In this document: in pieces, positions 10,780-23,601 of the stretch | Layout of the letters: every line of letters begins with the position of its first letter | Position numbering within the stretch: the stretch's first letter is position 1 | Assembly: GCA_016617855.1 (NCBI GenBank) | Contig: JAECUM010004967.1 | Span: 1-64,000 of the forward strand | Source of the DNA: Megalonaias nervosa | Taxonomy: Eukaryota > Mollusca > Bivalvia > Unionida > Unionidae | Reading direction: 5' to 3' | DNA: 64,000 nucleotides | Translations under genes and position numbers: made by a program | Notes under the pieces: generated by a model | The model's input: only the letters and a program-made list of their open reading frames with translations | The model's database searches: none | Told to the model about the DNA's origin: nothing

Positions 10780-12610
10780 TTTTAATTTCTCTGCCACTGC
10801 AAAAATATCAGTTTCTTTTGAACTTCCATTGGATAGTTTACAGAAGAGCATACCTGTCCAAAATCAACCTTCTCGTGATAAATGAATTTCATGGCAGAAT
10901 TATTTCTTTTCATCATTATTAATTGGTAATGGGTGATGAGGAGAAAAGATACAAATATTGTAATACTCCATAATGAGTTGAGCATTCCATATGAATTACT
11001 GCGATATTCAATATGCAATTATTGCTATATTCCATACTGGCTACAATCAAATCAGGTTATCTCGATCACATCGTGGGTGTAAAAAAAATCGTCAATATAA
11101 CTGGGTCCCGAAATATCAGAGTTTAGTTGACAAATCTACTGCAAAACAATGATAACGCATCTGAAGTATCAAAACTGAGGAGTTTTATTTCTAATAAAAA
11201 ATGACATTTCTAATGCACAATAAAAAATAATAATTCAATCATGCCAGGTTGCAGAAAAAAGAAGATTGGAGGTCTTTTAGATTAAATAACAAGTCACACA
11301 TTTTTACAACACCTAAGTTACTGTAACAACGCCAATGGTTTAAAGTTGTTTTTATTTCCCTGTGAATAGCCTCATCTCTTTGGTAGCCTCAGAAAGACAG
11401 GAGGTTTCTCATGCTGACCAAAATCTAGGCCAATTTAAGTACATGCACATATAAGACTATACATTTTTTTTGCCTCTGTACCAGAAAAGGATGAGGCTGT
11501 CAGTATTCATGTACTGACAAACTGTAAAATGTGTTTAAAGTCTATAGTTAAATGTCTCAACATCAAATTCTGTAAGAAACAAATTAGGTAGTTTTAGCTA
11601 CATTTAATGATGCTGACCTGATAATTTTCTGAGTTACAGATCAAATTAAATTTGCGATGATGTGTGGAATGATCTACTTTGTCTTGGAGTTGACATATGA
11701 TAATGTCCATTATGAACGCAGCTTCCGATAAACATCAGAAATGCATTCATTCAGTTTACTTACTCTAAAGTATGTTTACAACATCATTTTCTCCACTCTG
11801 TGCAAGTGATAAACCATGCATTGATCAGACTGGCTGATTAGCATTTCTACCAGTAAAATTTAGTCTTGTACCAACTTTTTCCATCCTTGCCGGTACAAGG
11901 TATTGGCAGTGGCAGAAACACCGGATCTTTCCTTGTAAAATTTCTCTGAGATGGATATTAAAAGTTGTATTTCACTGAATTAAGTGGGTCCACATGTTAC
12001 TTCGGACCCAAACTTATGCCCGACAGAACGGGGTTATCGAATTAACAGGGGTCGAGATAAGCGGGGAAAAATTAGCATCACAAAGTAGGATTTTTTTTAA
12101 CTGGACCGAAACACTCAATATACAATTGTTCTCGAGATAACCGAGGTTGAGATAAGTGGGCTTGACCGTATTGCCATATTCCATATGAAGTGGAGCATTT
12201 TATATTCAATCCTGCAATATTCTATATGCACTATTGACATATTCCGTATGGGCTATTGCCATATTCCATAAGGAATATTCAAAAGTACATATGGAATTTT
12301 AATTTTTACTATACTAAAATTCCATATGGACGATCTACAGCACTCATGGACTAATTTGCATATTCCATATGATTTTCTATAAGAAGTATAAGAGGAGTCA
12401 ATATCTTTTTATTACTGTGTCCTCATGGACACAATGAAACCCAACTTTTCCATACTGTGTCTTCATTAAATCATATGGATACACAGAAATCCATAACATT
12501 GGTTCAGCTATAGAATAAAATGTCCTTATGGAAATGTCTTTAAAAGTACGCATGGATTCCATATTCAAGCCATATGGAACATTTTGTACAGGTATACTCT
12601 CCATGGATGG
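10780..12610. repeat. Degenerate TTCCATATGG-type repeat with a possible MITE remnant
   Basis: The motif ATTCCATATGgaa recurs many times at 10960-11035 and 12170-12610, at irregular spacing on both strands (it is nearly palindromic). Between them, 11040-11100 (GGTTATCTCGATCAC) and 12030-12170 (GGGGTTATCGAATTAACAGG; CTCGAGATAACCGAGG; GAGATAAGTGGGCTTGACCG) resemble the ends of pogo/Tigger-like miniature elements seen in invertebrates. The element identity is a guess from terminal sequence style. Confidence 0.4.
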
Positions 12611-12712
12611 AAAGCTGGATGTATTACTGAACTGATTGGATCATATTTCTTTCAGCTCTTCCATGATGAAGGAAAGAATATGAACAAATCAACCCTGTAC
12701 GAAAAAAATTAC

Positions 12713-12961
12713 CTTTGGCAAGTTCTGAACTTTATTCTTAATTTTGGCCATTAAATATTTTCTCATTAGTCTGTTGTAAGCGTCATACTTCTTTGTGTGA
12801 TGGCATTCATCCAATATCAACAAGCTAGTATCACTAAGTGAAACCTTCTTCCATTTCAAGTTGTTAAAAAGAATCTCTGGTGTGAGGCAGATGATGTCAT
12901 GGCCTGGGAAGAACATATGCAGTTCCAAGGATTCCTCCGACTCAGCAGTAACCAGTTTGGA
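12713..12961 (-). CDS. RLR gene A, DECH-box helicase exon
   Basis: This 249-bp exon has a clean acceptor (TTCCAG at 12962-12967) and donor (AAG|GTAATT). It encodes DIICLTPEILFNNLKWKK (motif Ib region), then LSDTSLLILDECHHTKKYDA, the Walker B/motif II DECHHT typical of RIG-I-like receptors, and ends LPK, joining the LTAS exon in phase 0. This family binds viral or structured RNA through a DExD/H helicase core. The expected preceding exon with the Walker A GKT motif is not found between here and the HEPN exon at 13614. Confidence 0.9.
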
Positions 12962-13613
12962 CTGGAAAATCAAAAGTTTTACATTAGCACAACAAGAGTT
13001 TATCAAAGGGACTGGTGCTCTAATCTTCATTGAGAACAAACCCTGAAAAAATTAATGTATATCAAACATGTTAAAATCTTGAATATGGATTTAAATTTGT
13101 GCTTAAGCTCTTTTGAAACTAGAGTCGCTGATCTTCTATAACTTCCCTTGCAAACTTTAGATAGTAATTCTTAAAATATCTAAAGATAAAATAAAATTTT
13201 CATTAGGGGAAAAATTAAGCCTTCTTAAGAATTTTTAAGAATATAAGCTTGGATTGCCTTGGAAAACACTGTTAGTATTGGTTACAAGGTGACTTGCTCT
13301 AAACATTATAGGTGAAAGTGTAACATAACCTACACTGATATTTTTTCATTGGTATATCTAGGATAGTGCCTTACATAAGTATGATGGTCTTGGTGAATTG
13401 GAACTCAGAAGTAATTTGCTGGATTCCATCGAAATTAACGCGAAATGAAGGAAATATATTAGGAACTGAATTACTAGGAATGTTGTCATGGTTTTATGTT
13501 ATTTTAGGTATCTTGATAAACACCTAGGTGAAGTCAAAGCATCACGTTTTAAATGTGGATCTGAATAAAAGAAAAATATACAGAAGTCAGTAAAAGGTAT
13601 TACCTTGTTTTAT

Positions 13614-15257
13614 ATCTTGTATCATGTTCTTCATATCTTGTATCTCTGACATGAGATCAGCTTGTTGCTGAGGCAAATCTTGAACTTTTTCGTTCAGTGT
13701 TTGAAGATATCCCAGGCAGTTTTCCTCTGTTGCTCGATCTAAATTCTGTAAGTCGCTTTTATACCAATGGATAAGCTCCAGTTGAAGTTTTATTTCCATG
13801 CGAGTATCAAAGGAACACGTTTTTAATTCAGTTATTTTTTTTTCCTGAACCTTTTGCTCGAATTCATCTCCAAGAGACATGGAAAGTCTAAACAAAATAA
13901 CTTCCAGTACTGCCCAAATCTTTTCAATGTCATAAGTCGTTAGTGCAGCAGTTGCTACGTGACCAACGTAATCATTTCTGTCGTTGGTCATTCTCAGTAA
14001 GTCTGCACCCATAGAATGGTCCATATCCAACATTTTACCTTTCCAACCAAACTCAAGCTGATAAACTGAGCAAACATTCCTCAGCAGAATACATAATAAT
14101 GTAATGTCAAATAATTGCAGGTTAATTTTATCTTGAGATGGAAACATCGGTGACCACTGTGGCTCTGTGAAAATTCTACAAGCTTTTAATCTCCGCAAGT
14201 CAGGTTTCTTTGAATGAAAGAAATTTTGGATTTGCAGACCAGATAAAGAAGGGAAGTGTGTGAGTTTATCACACCATTTACTTGCTAGATCCTGTAGATC
14301 CGATTTCGATCCACCAAACTGCTGTAAATGATGACTCCATTTAGTCAGATTTTTTGTAGTCTATTGAGCCATTCTTTACAAATATCAATAAGGTTTACCT
14401 GAAATATATTGTCAACCCCAGGGAGGTCATTCTTCACATCTGTTAAGAGACTTTGCAAAACCGTCCGCCTAAGACATCCTGGAATATTTAGCGCCCATGA
14501 AACAATAAGTTTGTCAATGTTTGGTTGCCAGGAGGTGAAAAGGGTATGTATGCTTATTTGTATTGTGTGAAAAGAGCTTCGTTCGTTCTGATGACAGGAA
14601 TTTAGGGCATTTGCTGGGTCTCCTATGTCTTGTTTGAAAGTTGACAAAAGAGTACTTGTACTTCTATTGTGTCCTTCCAGTAGATCCAACAGAACCAACT
14701 GATTCATATAGCACAGATGGATAAATTCTTCTGTCCAGTTCCTTATATATGTCAACATTGATGTATGTTCCATTACAAGATTTTGTATTTCATTTGACCA
14801 CTTGCTTAGTGTGTCCTGCTGTGTTGCAGTATTACTTACTGCACCTTTTAAATCCATTTCCGATCTTCCCAGAGCAGATAGCTGCTCTTTTATTTTCATA
14901 GGTGAGACTCCAATGTTGCGCCTCCATTTGGAAAGCAATGGCTGATAAATTTGCTGACTTGCTGCATCAAGCGTCAAACATTGCTGCTGAAGTGAAGTCC
15001 ACAACACTTTCAGATTATCCGACCAACAGTGTTTATTTACTCTTTCCAGCCAAAGTTCATGGTAGTCACTGAAACTGCATGTCTTTATACACAAATTTAG
15101 GAGCCTTTGAAGCACTTTATTTCCGACATTCACTAAACAGTTTGCAAATCTGAACCAATTTAGTGATTCGTCATCCATTCTTTCTTTCACTGTTTTATAA
15201 ACTTTTTAAGAAGATAAACATCATCTAGGATTGTACATAAGAAGACTTGAAGTGGAT
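13614..15257 (-). CDS. HEPN-domain exon, probable N-terminal part of RLR gene A
   Basis: A long reading stretch is divided by single-base slips at a T-run (14350-14355) and near 15193. The right part (15190-14345) is helical and Trp/Leu-rich with no recognised domain. The left part contains MGADLLRMTNDRNDYVGHVA (about 13955-14020) followed by YDIEKIWAVLEVILFRLSMS. This is the DZIP3-like HEPN pattern with an R-x5-H catalytic motif (Arg of RNDYVGH to His), found in RNA-cleaving or RNA-binding HEPN proteins. A coiled-coil tail (YLQTLNEKVQDLPQQQADLM) precedes a donor (CAAG|GTAATA). It lies 650 bp upstream of the helicase exon on the same strand. That both belong to one gene is inferred. The slips could be assembly errors or real damage. 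Confidence 0.6.
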
Positions 15258-17010
15258 CTGTAATGAGAGAAGAAAATACTGAACATTAGAAGAAAATCAG
15301 AATAGAAGTACTCAGCTACTCTATACTGAACCACTTCCATCAACCAACATCTACCAACTTGTTGCACAATCAAGTACATTTGCTTAGATCAAATTATTCT
15401 CCACAAATCTCTACTGCACCCTTTCCACTAACCCATGTATCTCTACAAAACCTCTGCAATCAGACTCTCACATTAACCAAATCCTTGGGTAGGAACGGAC
15501 ATTTTAAAACACTATCCATGCTAAACACTACAAGGAAATGCTCACATCAACCTGCATGCAAGGGCGTGATAAAAGAAAACAAAAACACTAGGTGCCCCTC
15601 AATGGGAGCGTCGTTGCTTTTAAGGTCGAAAGTTTTGAATACATGGTGCAATTAAGACATTGATAAAACGTTCATATTATGTGGCTGTAATACACTTTTC
15701 AACACAGTCTGCGAAAATAATCATGCGGAAAGTAAAAGAAATGTAATATTAAACATTGTACAACAAGTCATGCGAGGCTTAATCGATGATACCAGATTAC
15801 TAGCAGATCTAGAACAAGCCTGCAAATGGTATTAATAGCACCAAAGCAAACAGAGGGATAATCTGGTCACATCTCGATGAAACCGTGTCGTTTGATACTG
15901 TATATAGGTGGGGACAAACTGAAGACCTAACCGGGTCTGCCAATGAAATTGCATCACCAACAATTACCAGTCGGTCTTGGCCCCATCCGATATTTGGTTC
16001 TGCATATTGCATTTATTATGCATAGGGAGGCAATCTGTCCTATGTACCGAGGTAGAAAGGGTCCTCTGGTTACTAGAGAAGACCTGTCTGCCCACATCAC
16101 TCCTATCTTCCTAATGAACACTTTGAAGAGTTGAATTCCATTATCCATCCCGTGCTTTTTGTGCCCCAAGACCTCTGGTGCCCCATCCGCCCCATCCCAT
16201 TCCCATTTGTACATTACTGCTGAGGAGGGAGTAAGTCCTCCTAGTACCAAGAGGCAGTAGTAAAAGACTTGTTAATATGTTACATTTACAAATTAAGCAC
16301 CAAATTAGCAGAATCTGATATCATTTTGAAACAGCTTCTGCAAGTGGTAGAGCTACTGCAAAAGGTTACATTTAAATTAAATTTTTATTATGGTAAATGT
16401 ACGTTGATCTTTACTAAATGAATTGTAGACCGTGATACTCTCCCTCTACTGTATGGTTGTGTAATGTACAAAATTTGTATAGCATTTACATACAAAAGTA
16501 GTAAAAGTGCAAAGCATCAAGAATACATCTTATGAGTTAAGCTATAGAAATTCACTTGGAGGTGTGCATATCAGATACAATATACTGTATATCTGTCAAA
16601 AACAACCATGCTGTAATCATGACCATCTCTACTATTTCTGCACCAAAACCAGCCGAATTTGGAATCATAGAATGTTCATAGCCCTTAATAGCTGATCACC
16701 GATAAATATTAGTCTCTGATAGTTAAAAATACAGCTTTGATGTAAATGAATCTCATAAACCCCTCACAAAAATAAGCAAAACGTGTGAAGCCATTTTCGA
16801 AAGCAAACACTGTATCAAATGCAGACACGTAACCTGTACGAATACCTCATATACACTAGGATAATGTTATCTTTTGAACTGATAACTCTAATATGCATTG
16901 TCACAGATACAACATCTATAACAATTTTCAATGGTATTAATTTTTTGTACTTGCAGCTAAAAGGAACTGATTTATCTAACTGTTATAATTCTACGATCTT
17001 AACCTAAGTA
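15258..17010. other. No gene recognised
   Basis: Short reading frames on both strands (15359-15655 plus; 15954-16250 minus) have no similarity I recognise. The GC-richer patch at 15790-16260 may be an old, unrecognisable pseudogene or repeat. Upstream exons or the promoter of gene A should lie somewhere here but I cannot place them. Confidence 0.4.
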
Positions 17011-17014
17011 ATAA

Positions 17015-17290
17015 AAAAAACAACTCCAACATGTTTTTTTGTAAGATGCAACAAATAAGTTAATATTCTAAGTTACAAAATGAAAATTTAAGAGGAACTG
17101 AAAGTATTGTGGACTGAACCACAAATAATCCAAACGTTCTATCAGAAGTCCAAAGTATTGAGTTTTCCAAATGAATTCCAGTGGTGTTCCCATTGAATAC
17201 CAATCTTGAAAGTGCTGATGTATCAATAGTCTTGAATATGCCGATGTGCTAACAGTTTTGATGTATCACAATTATATAATCCAGAATGTC
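17015..17290. repeat. Dispersed repeat family R1, copy 1
   Basis: Shares an ordered set of segments with 24345-24600 and, more weakly, 18480-18700: 'TTCTAAGTTACAAAA.TGA.AATTTAAGAG', 'AATGAATTCC', 'TTGAATATGCcGATgTGCtAACAGTtTTGATGTATCACAAT'. Two copies flank the gypsy relic at 17.95-18.25 kb, so R1 could be LTR or flanking retroelement sequence; this is untested. Confidence 0.65.
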
Positions 17291-17794
17291 TTATAAGGAA
17301 TTCAATATAATACTATTATTCTGCTAAACGGTGCGTCAAATGCAAGAATAGGTTGCAGAAAAACCTTGGAAATTTTCTGACTGAGTTATCCTATAATTTG
17401 ACAATTGTGACAAGATCTACAGTATTTAGAAACAATTATTCAAGCTCTTGTGATACGTCTTATGGACTCCTAAAGGACCAGTCAAAGGCATTTCATGGGC
17501 TAGACTAAAAATTTCCTGTCGAAATGATCTCAGAATGACAATTTGATAGCTTACTGCCCACTCGTCACTCAGATGGTCTACATTTTCTAATAAGGACCTT
17601 GTTTTTCATAAAATAACAAACTGGTACTTTTGCGGCTTCAGTTTCACTAACAGCTCTCTAAAATAAATAGGAGATATCAGTATATTTGTCCTGTTCGACT
17701 ATGAGTGGCTGTCTTTTGTCACCCTGATAGACAGAATAAGTAGTAAAAAGAATATCACTGATCAATACCTCTTAATTAATAATTACAACGAGCA

Positions 17795-17817
17795 AAAAAA
17801 AAAAAAAAAAAAAAAAA
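17795..17817. repeat. Poly(A) run
   Basis: A 23-base A-run with no adjacent retroelement end that I can identify. Confidence 0.9.
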
Positions 17818-17954
17818 CCAAAAAACAAACCCTTACCTCATAGAAAGAGTGACTAATAAATGTGTCAGCGACAGGAATAATTTCCTGATCAATATCATTA
17901 TCAAGTTCTTTTTGCCATTGCTTTGGTAACTATATAAGCAGTGTATAAATCTAA

Positions 17955-18245
17955 GGATTTCAATCTCAACAATATCAACTTTCTGATGCAAACATGGCTT
18001 GTCAGTTACAAATGGATTAACCACAACCTTATCTCCAGTTAGATCATTGCTTAGTAATAAATGAATACCCTCAGTAGACAAGGAGGCACTGTTCCGACAG
18101 CCACTGGCTCTGAGACTAAATATGATGCCAAATTAACACAGTGGAGAGGAACATTAACAAAGCCACAATCTCCACTCTGAATCAGGACACTTTCATTAGA
18201 AAAAGTCTTCTTACACAAAGGCATATTACCTGACAACAAAAGAAT
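17955..18245 (-). pseudogene. Ty3/gypsy-type retrotransposon polyprotein relic
   Basis: Two overlapping frames give SGDCGFVNVPLHCVNLASYL and then GIHLLLSNDLTGDKVVVNP. This is the segment before the reverse transcriptase in many animal gypsy polyproteins (pattern: G...VPLH.V.L...LV...V.VGV....P..GV..LLGNDLAG.KV...P.VT..P). The Gly of the LLGNDLAG box is Ser here and a frame change splits it near 18080. No protease, RT or integrase was recognised nearby, so it is a small fragment. Confidence 0.65.
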
Positions 18246-18479
18246 CTGGTGTCACTTAAAATTTTAATGGGAACAGGCTTGGCAGAATCACTAATAAGTG
18301 ATATAGAACTTTTCGACTTGACTGGTTCTTAATTCTCCATAATACTGGGTTTGTTGGATCAAAATATGCATTGCTCTCAATACCAAACTATGGCCTTGAC
18401 CTCTTTGAAGTAAGATCATTTGAAATAGCTATATCGTTATTATGTTACTTTTTTTCAGTCTGTAGCAATCATAACTACG

Positions 18480-18710
18480 TGCAAGAAGCAAGACCAACAA
18501 GTTTAGTATAATCAACAAACAATTTATTTCCCTTGAATGCAAAGTGAAAATTCAAAAAACAGTATTGTGAATTAAATTTCAAATAATCCTAAATGTATAT
18601 CACCACTCCACAAATACAGACTGTTCCTAACGAATTCCAATAATCATGAATATCCTAATATACCAATATGTTTGACTGTCGTGATATACCAGTGGTCATA
18701 TGATGAATGT
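18480..18710. repeat. Dispersed repeat family R1, diverged copy 2
   Basis: Carries ACCAACAAGTT, ATTTAATT/CAATTTATTTC, AGTATTGTGAATTAAATTTCAAATAATCC and TGACTGTCGTGATATACCA in the same order as the R1 copies at 17.0 and 24.35 kb, with more divergence. Confidence 0.45.
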
Positions 18711-18830
18711 GTATGTAAAGTTCCATGGCTATCTTTAGGAAGAGCACTGATAGCAAACTTGTGCTAACGGCCGGATGGGCCATCCCATAAACTCTTCTGG
18801 TCTATGACCAATACAGCTAAAGCAATCGGT
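18711..18830. repeat. Fragment of a dispersed non-coding repeat
   Basis: It contains GAATGTGTATGTAAAGTTCCATGGCtATC... and GGGCCATCCCATAAACTCTTCTGGTCTATGACCAATACAGCTAAA-type text (split here by mismatches), matching the repeat at 59100-59175 and 61100-61215. Confidence 0.6.
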
Positions 18831-19076
18831 ACATCCACTAGATGTCTGCAATGAAATAATTGCCAACCTAATGACATCCACATGGTGCGAACTTACTCAA
18901 TGCTTTGCTACCAGAAAAACAGAACACATCGTAGTTATCCTCCGTAGATTATCCAATATATGTTAATTTACTATATTTACCGCAATCTATGAACTACCTG
19001 ACAATGTAGTTTGACCTCAGCTTCAGAACTGATTAGTTTCTTGTAGTGATTCGTCATCTCAAGTTTGAGATCCAAT

Positions 19077-19131
<55 letters not shown>

Positions 19132-20233
19132 GCGAGCTGACTTGTGGCCTCTCTCCTATGTACATTGTTCTGGTCGTATCCCCAACTTTTTATAAATTTG
19201 TACATGCTTTTCTCATGATGTTATCTCCATTATCATATTCGATCTGCTATGCAATATACTTCATATGCATGCTGACAATGGTTCCGGTTAACATATATAT
19301 TTATCTTCTCTATGCTACATTAAATCGAAACGTCATTAATCTCATAAATGGTACTGAAATGTCTGTATTTTATCAATTTCATGAATGCAAATCATTAATG
19401 ATACATAGTTTTCCTTGCTCTTTGGATTGCCATTACTGAAACCATTTCAATTGCATTATAACTACAGGGTGAAAAGTTTTTTGTGTATTTTTTGCACTCG
19501 ACAGGATATTTTTAAGTCTTATTATATTTTATTATTTTAACTACACTAAGAGGAAGAAAAAAAAAACCTTTCCAATACAAATTCTTAAGGAAAAGACATA
19601 CACAAAAAGTTGTTGTTGTAATTATATTTCATCATTGTTAATCTTTGCATCCATCATATTTCAAAAAGATATCAAATATAAGTATAACTGTAAATATTGA
19701 AGGTAACTGTTCTCTTTCTGTTACGTTGGCCAAGCAGAGGTTAATGGTTGCAGTGGCAGTTCGAGAGACCGATGCACTTGAGGGCAATGTTCTCTAGCAG
19801 AAATTTCCTTTTCATGTCAGTTACCAACATCCCTCCCTCACCAAAAAATACGTTTTGTAAGGAGTTGCCAAGTTATAACAAGGCGCAGGACTGTAGCAGG
19901 TTGAAAGAAAGAGCAGGAAGATTTCTCAGCATTAATTTCACTTTTAATCTGTACGTTATATAATATGATTTAGTTGGCAATATGTGGTCTAAATAATATA
20001 AACAAATAAACACATTTGCCTATGTCTCACCATTTCTGCCCATTTACTTTTGTTCTAATTAAAACGAACCAACACTTCAACATTATCAGTGCCAGGTGGA
20101 AACGTACAGTAATTTCAGTACAATGGTGTAAAATGGTAGTGACGGCTATCTGACGGTCGAAACCAAGCAAACTGCAGACCGTCCACAGTGAACATCTGTT
20201 ATACATCAAATAATTGTGAAGTACTGTAAATAC
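18831..20233. other. No gene seen; contains a (TA)n(CA)n microsatellite
   Basis: A (TA)15 run followed by (CA)10 lies at 19080-19131. The remaining sequence is AT-rich with no recognisable exon. A reading frame through the microsatellite is an artefact. Confidence 0.6.
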
Positions 20234-23200
20234 TATTTATCACATAGTAGGCATGGTTTTCCTATAGTATGTGCAGTTTCATATTTTTGATATTACCACA
20301 CGTTAAAATATCACTTTGTGTGATTCTGATTGGTCCAAGTAAGCCCATGAAATTATTGTGCAGTATCCTCTTTACTGATTGGCTGGGATCGTGGGAAAAC
20401 GTTTTCAACCCCGCCTATTGGAACGTTTTGTTTTGAATGAACATTTTGAGCCGCCATTTTTTAACTCGACTCGCGAAAGGAAATTGAGGAAAAGTTATCT
20501 TGGCTGTCTGAATATGGATACGTTACTCCCACAGGGGTTTGTTATGTCATGTATAACAATATCATCATAAGAAAAATGGCATAAAACTACAAGACGAGAA
20601 CAACAATAAGTAAAACTAAGAGTATTACTTATTTGATAGCGGGTGGCGGAGTGGGGGGAGGGGGGCGGTATATCTGTGACAGATATAGAATCCACTGTAT
20701 ATACAAGCGTGGTTTAAATGTTAACTTACAGAAGTAATAAACTCACCTCTGTTCACAGAAGAATCTGGACATAAATGGGTCTCCTAACTGACAGAACTTA
20801 ATCCAACCACAGCATCTTTACGCAGTATATATGGGATGCAAATCCGACTCAAAAAGAAATTTGTTTACGTCTTTGGTACAGTCTATTGTTCCAGATCAAA
20901 TACTGCAAATATCCGGTCACAAATGCATTGCAGTAAATGTGGGAATTTTTGCAACCAGTAATCCTATTTCACATGAAAATCGAAAAAAATGTAATGTTTA
21001 GTTCTGAAAATGACATTTTAGGGTAAACATGTACTCTAGGCCTACTGTGTACCGTATCAAACAATGTGGCATCACATCGCATTGATCATTCTGTTTTGAA
21101 AAATGATTTTGTCGTTATAAAATGTTCTGTTTATTCGGATGGAAGCTTTTTCTTTGATTTATAGTTTGCAAAAAAGTACAATCCACTTTTACTAGTTCAA
21201 CTTTGTTTGGGACTATATTTTATGCACAACAAATGAAAGGTGCACCGTCTGTCAGAATGAACGAAATTATTCGTTCTTCTTTCTATCTAATTAATTTCCA
21301 CTGAAATAAAAATTATGTGATAAAAAGAATCTCAAATGGGTAATGATTTAATATTAAATTTATGAAACTCGTTGAATAATGTCCAGCTTCTGCTCGCCAA
21401 GGTTCGCAAAAGCTGGACATTATTCAACTTGTTTCATAAATTCAATATTAAATCATTACCCATTTTAAGTCCTCTATATAAGCAATTGACACCATCTATC
21501 ACAATAATAATTACAAGACAAACACTTGCTCTAGGTTAGGGATAGTGCACACCAGTAATGACAGAAAATAAGAAATGGGGAGAACATATTGTTGGTCTAT
21601 AGTAGCATATATAGAGGACCTCAAATGGATAATGGTTTAATACTGAATTTATGAAACGAGTTTCATAAAGTTATATTAAATCATTACCTATTTGAGAGTC
21701 TTTTTATCACATAGTTCAGTGGAAATTATTTAGATAGAAAGAAGAATTAATAACATCGCTGATTCTGACAGATGATGCACCTTTCTTTTCTTGTGCATAA
21801 AATATAATCCCAAACAAAGTTTAACTAGTAAAAGTAGAATGTACTTTTTTTTACAAACTGTAAATCATAGAACAAGGGTCCATCCGAATAAACAGAACAT
21901 TTTATAATGACAAAATCATTTTCCAAACAGAATGATCAGTGCGTGTGATGTCACGTTGTTTGATACGGTAGACAGTAGGCCTATAGTACAAGTCACATGG
22001 GTCATGCATGCGTATTTACTCATTTTAAATTAAATATATATTACTTTTTTAAAAACTAACACTACTTTTCTTTAACCAAAGTCTATTTAATTCTGATTTT
22101 TGAATGATCTGCACTTTAACTGTCATCAAGAAACTTCCTGACGAAAATAACCGATCTCTACGGTCTTTTTCAACGGTGGCCATGTACTAAAAACTTGGGT
22201 CAAAAAAACAGCGCGTCGAATGGAATCGTCACAATCGAAGATAGTACGAATTTGTTTATCAATATGCGTAACTTTCATTGTGATATCACAGCGCACGACA
22301 ATCAATCTGGATTGTACTGGATCACACCTTTAGGTTCATTTCGTCCAAAAATGTATACTTACTTTAACATTGATTTGACCGTATGCACCTCTCGGGGCGT
22401 CTAAATAATGACCTTCCAAAGGAATATGGATGCATACGAATCCAAATGAAGTGAATACTTGCCACTTAAAAGTATGTAGAATCAAATTCCCCAAAAAGAC
22501 GCCCATTACTGAAATAATCGGTGTTGAATGCCTACATGACCCATGTGACGTATATGTTTACCCTAACATGTCACTATCACAACTGGGGCCCCGAGTGGCC
22601 GAATGGTCTAAAGCGCTGATCGTTACGGATCACTGCCATCTCACCTCTGTCTGCGTGGGTTCGAGTCCAGGCTCGGCTAACGTGGGTACGTGAGAAAGCC
22701 TGCCAGTAGCTTCTCGTGGGTCGGTGGTTCTTCCCGGGGTTTTCCAGGGTTCTTCCTCCACCATTAATACTGGCCGCCATGTATAGCCTATCTTGTGCTG
22801 AAAAATGGCGTTAAACCCTATAACAACAACAACAACAACTATCACAACTAAACATTACATTGTTGCGATTTTCATTGAAATTCGATTGAATGCAGAAATT
22901 TCCATATTTACTGTAACGTACTTGTGACTTGATATTTGCAATATTTGATTTGGAACAGTAGACTGTACAGAAGACGTAAACAAATTTCTTTTTGGGTCGG
23001 ATTTGCATCATACATTTACAACGTAAATACACTGTGGTTGGATAAAATTCTGTCATTTGGGAGACCGGTTTATGTCCACATTCTTCTATGAACAGAGGTG
23101 AGTTTATTTACTTCTGGAAGTTAATACTTAAACCATGCTTGTATATTGGGTGGATTCTGTGTTACAGACATACTGTCCCACCTCTACACCCACCCACCCC

Positions 23201-23601
23201 CCAACCGTGCTATTAAATGAGCAATACCCTTAGTTTAACTTTTTGTTGTTGTTCTTTTCTTGGAGTTTTACGCCATTTTTCTAATGATGATATTGTTATA
23301 CATGACATAACAATCTCCTGTGGGGGGATAATTGTCCATATTCAGACAGCCGAGATAATTTTTCCATAATTTCCTTTTGCGAGTCGAGTTGCAAAATGGG
23401 GGCCAAAATGCTCTTTCAATACAAAACATTCCAGAAGGAGGGGTTTAAAAGGTTTTCCCACGATCACAGCCAATCATTAATGAGAATACTGCACACTATT
23501 TTCATGGGCTTATTTGGACCAATCAGAATCACATAAAGTTAATATAAAACATATGAAACAGCGCACACTATAGGCAAAATGTACCAACAATGTGATAAAA
23601 C
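20234..23601. repeat. Large foldback (inverted-repeat) structure
   Basis: The left arm 20234-21365 and the right arm 21655-23601 are inverted copies. For example GTGTGATTCTGATTGGTCC (left) matches GGACCAATCAGAATCACAT (right), CTCGACTCGCG matches GCGAGTCGAGT, and AGGCCTACTGTGTACCGTATCAAAC matches GTTTGATACGGTAGACAGTAGGCCT (both shown only as partial strings). The core at 21340-21470 is a second, tighter palindrome around AATGTCCAGCTT/AAGCTGGACATT. The right arm is interrupted by about 860 bp (21985-22845) containing a SINE. This resembles a foldback or long-TIR, non-autonomous DNA transposon; no transposase is visible. Confidence 0.8.
22585..22837 (+). mobile_element. tRNA-derived SINE, family S1, with perfect 12-bp TSD
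   Basis: The head is tRNA-like: an A-box GAGTGGCCGAATGGTCTAAAG, a long variable region and a B-box GGGTTCGAGTCCAG, as in Ser/Leu-type tRNAs. A body of about 140 bp and a (AAC)n tail follow. The flanks carry an identical 12-bp target duplication, ACTATCACAACT, at 22573-22584 and 22838-22849. A second copy of the family is at 52186-52443 on the minus strand. It sits inside the right arm of the foldback, so it inserted after or during formation of that structure. Confidence 0.92.

Noticed and set aside
15954..16250. 98-codon minus-strand frame in a GC-richer patch
   Set aside because: No recognisable domain, it overlaps opposite frames, and no convincing splice sites were found. Left undefined.
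19065..19439. 124-codon frame with repeated Tyr-Ile and Thr-His
   Set aside because: It starts in a (TA)n(CA)n microsatellite. The rest is hydrophobic AT-rich noise without exon boundaries.
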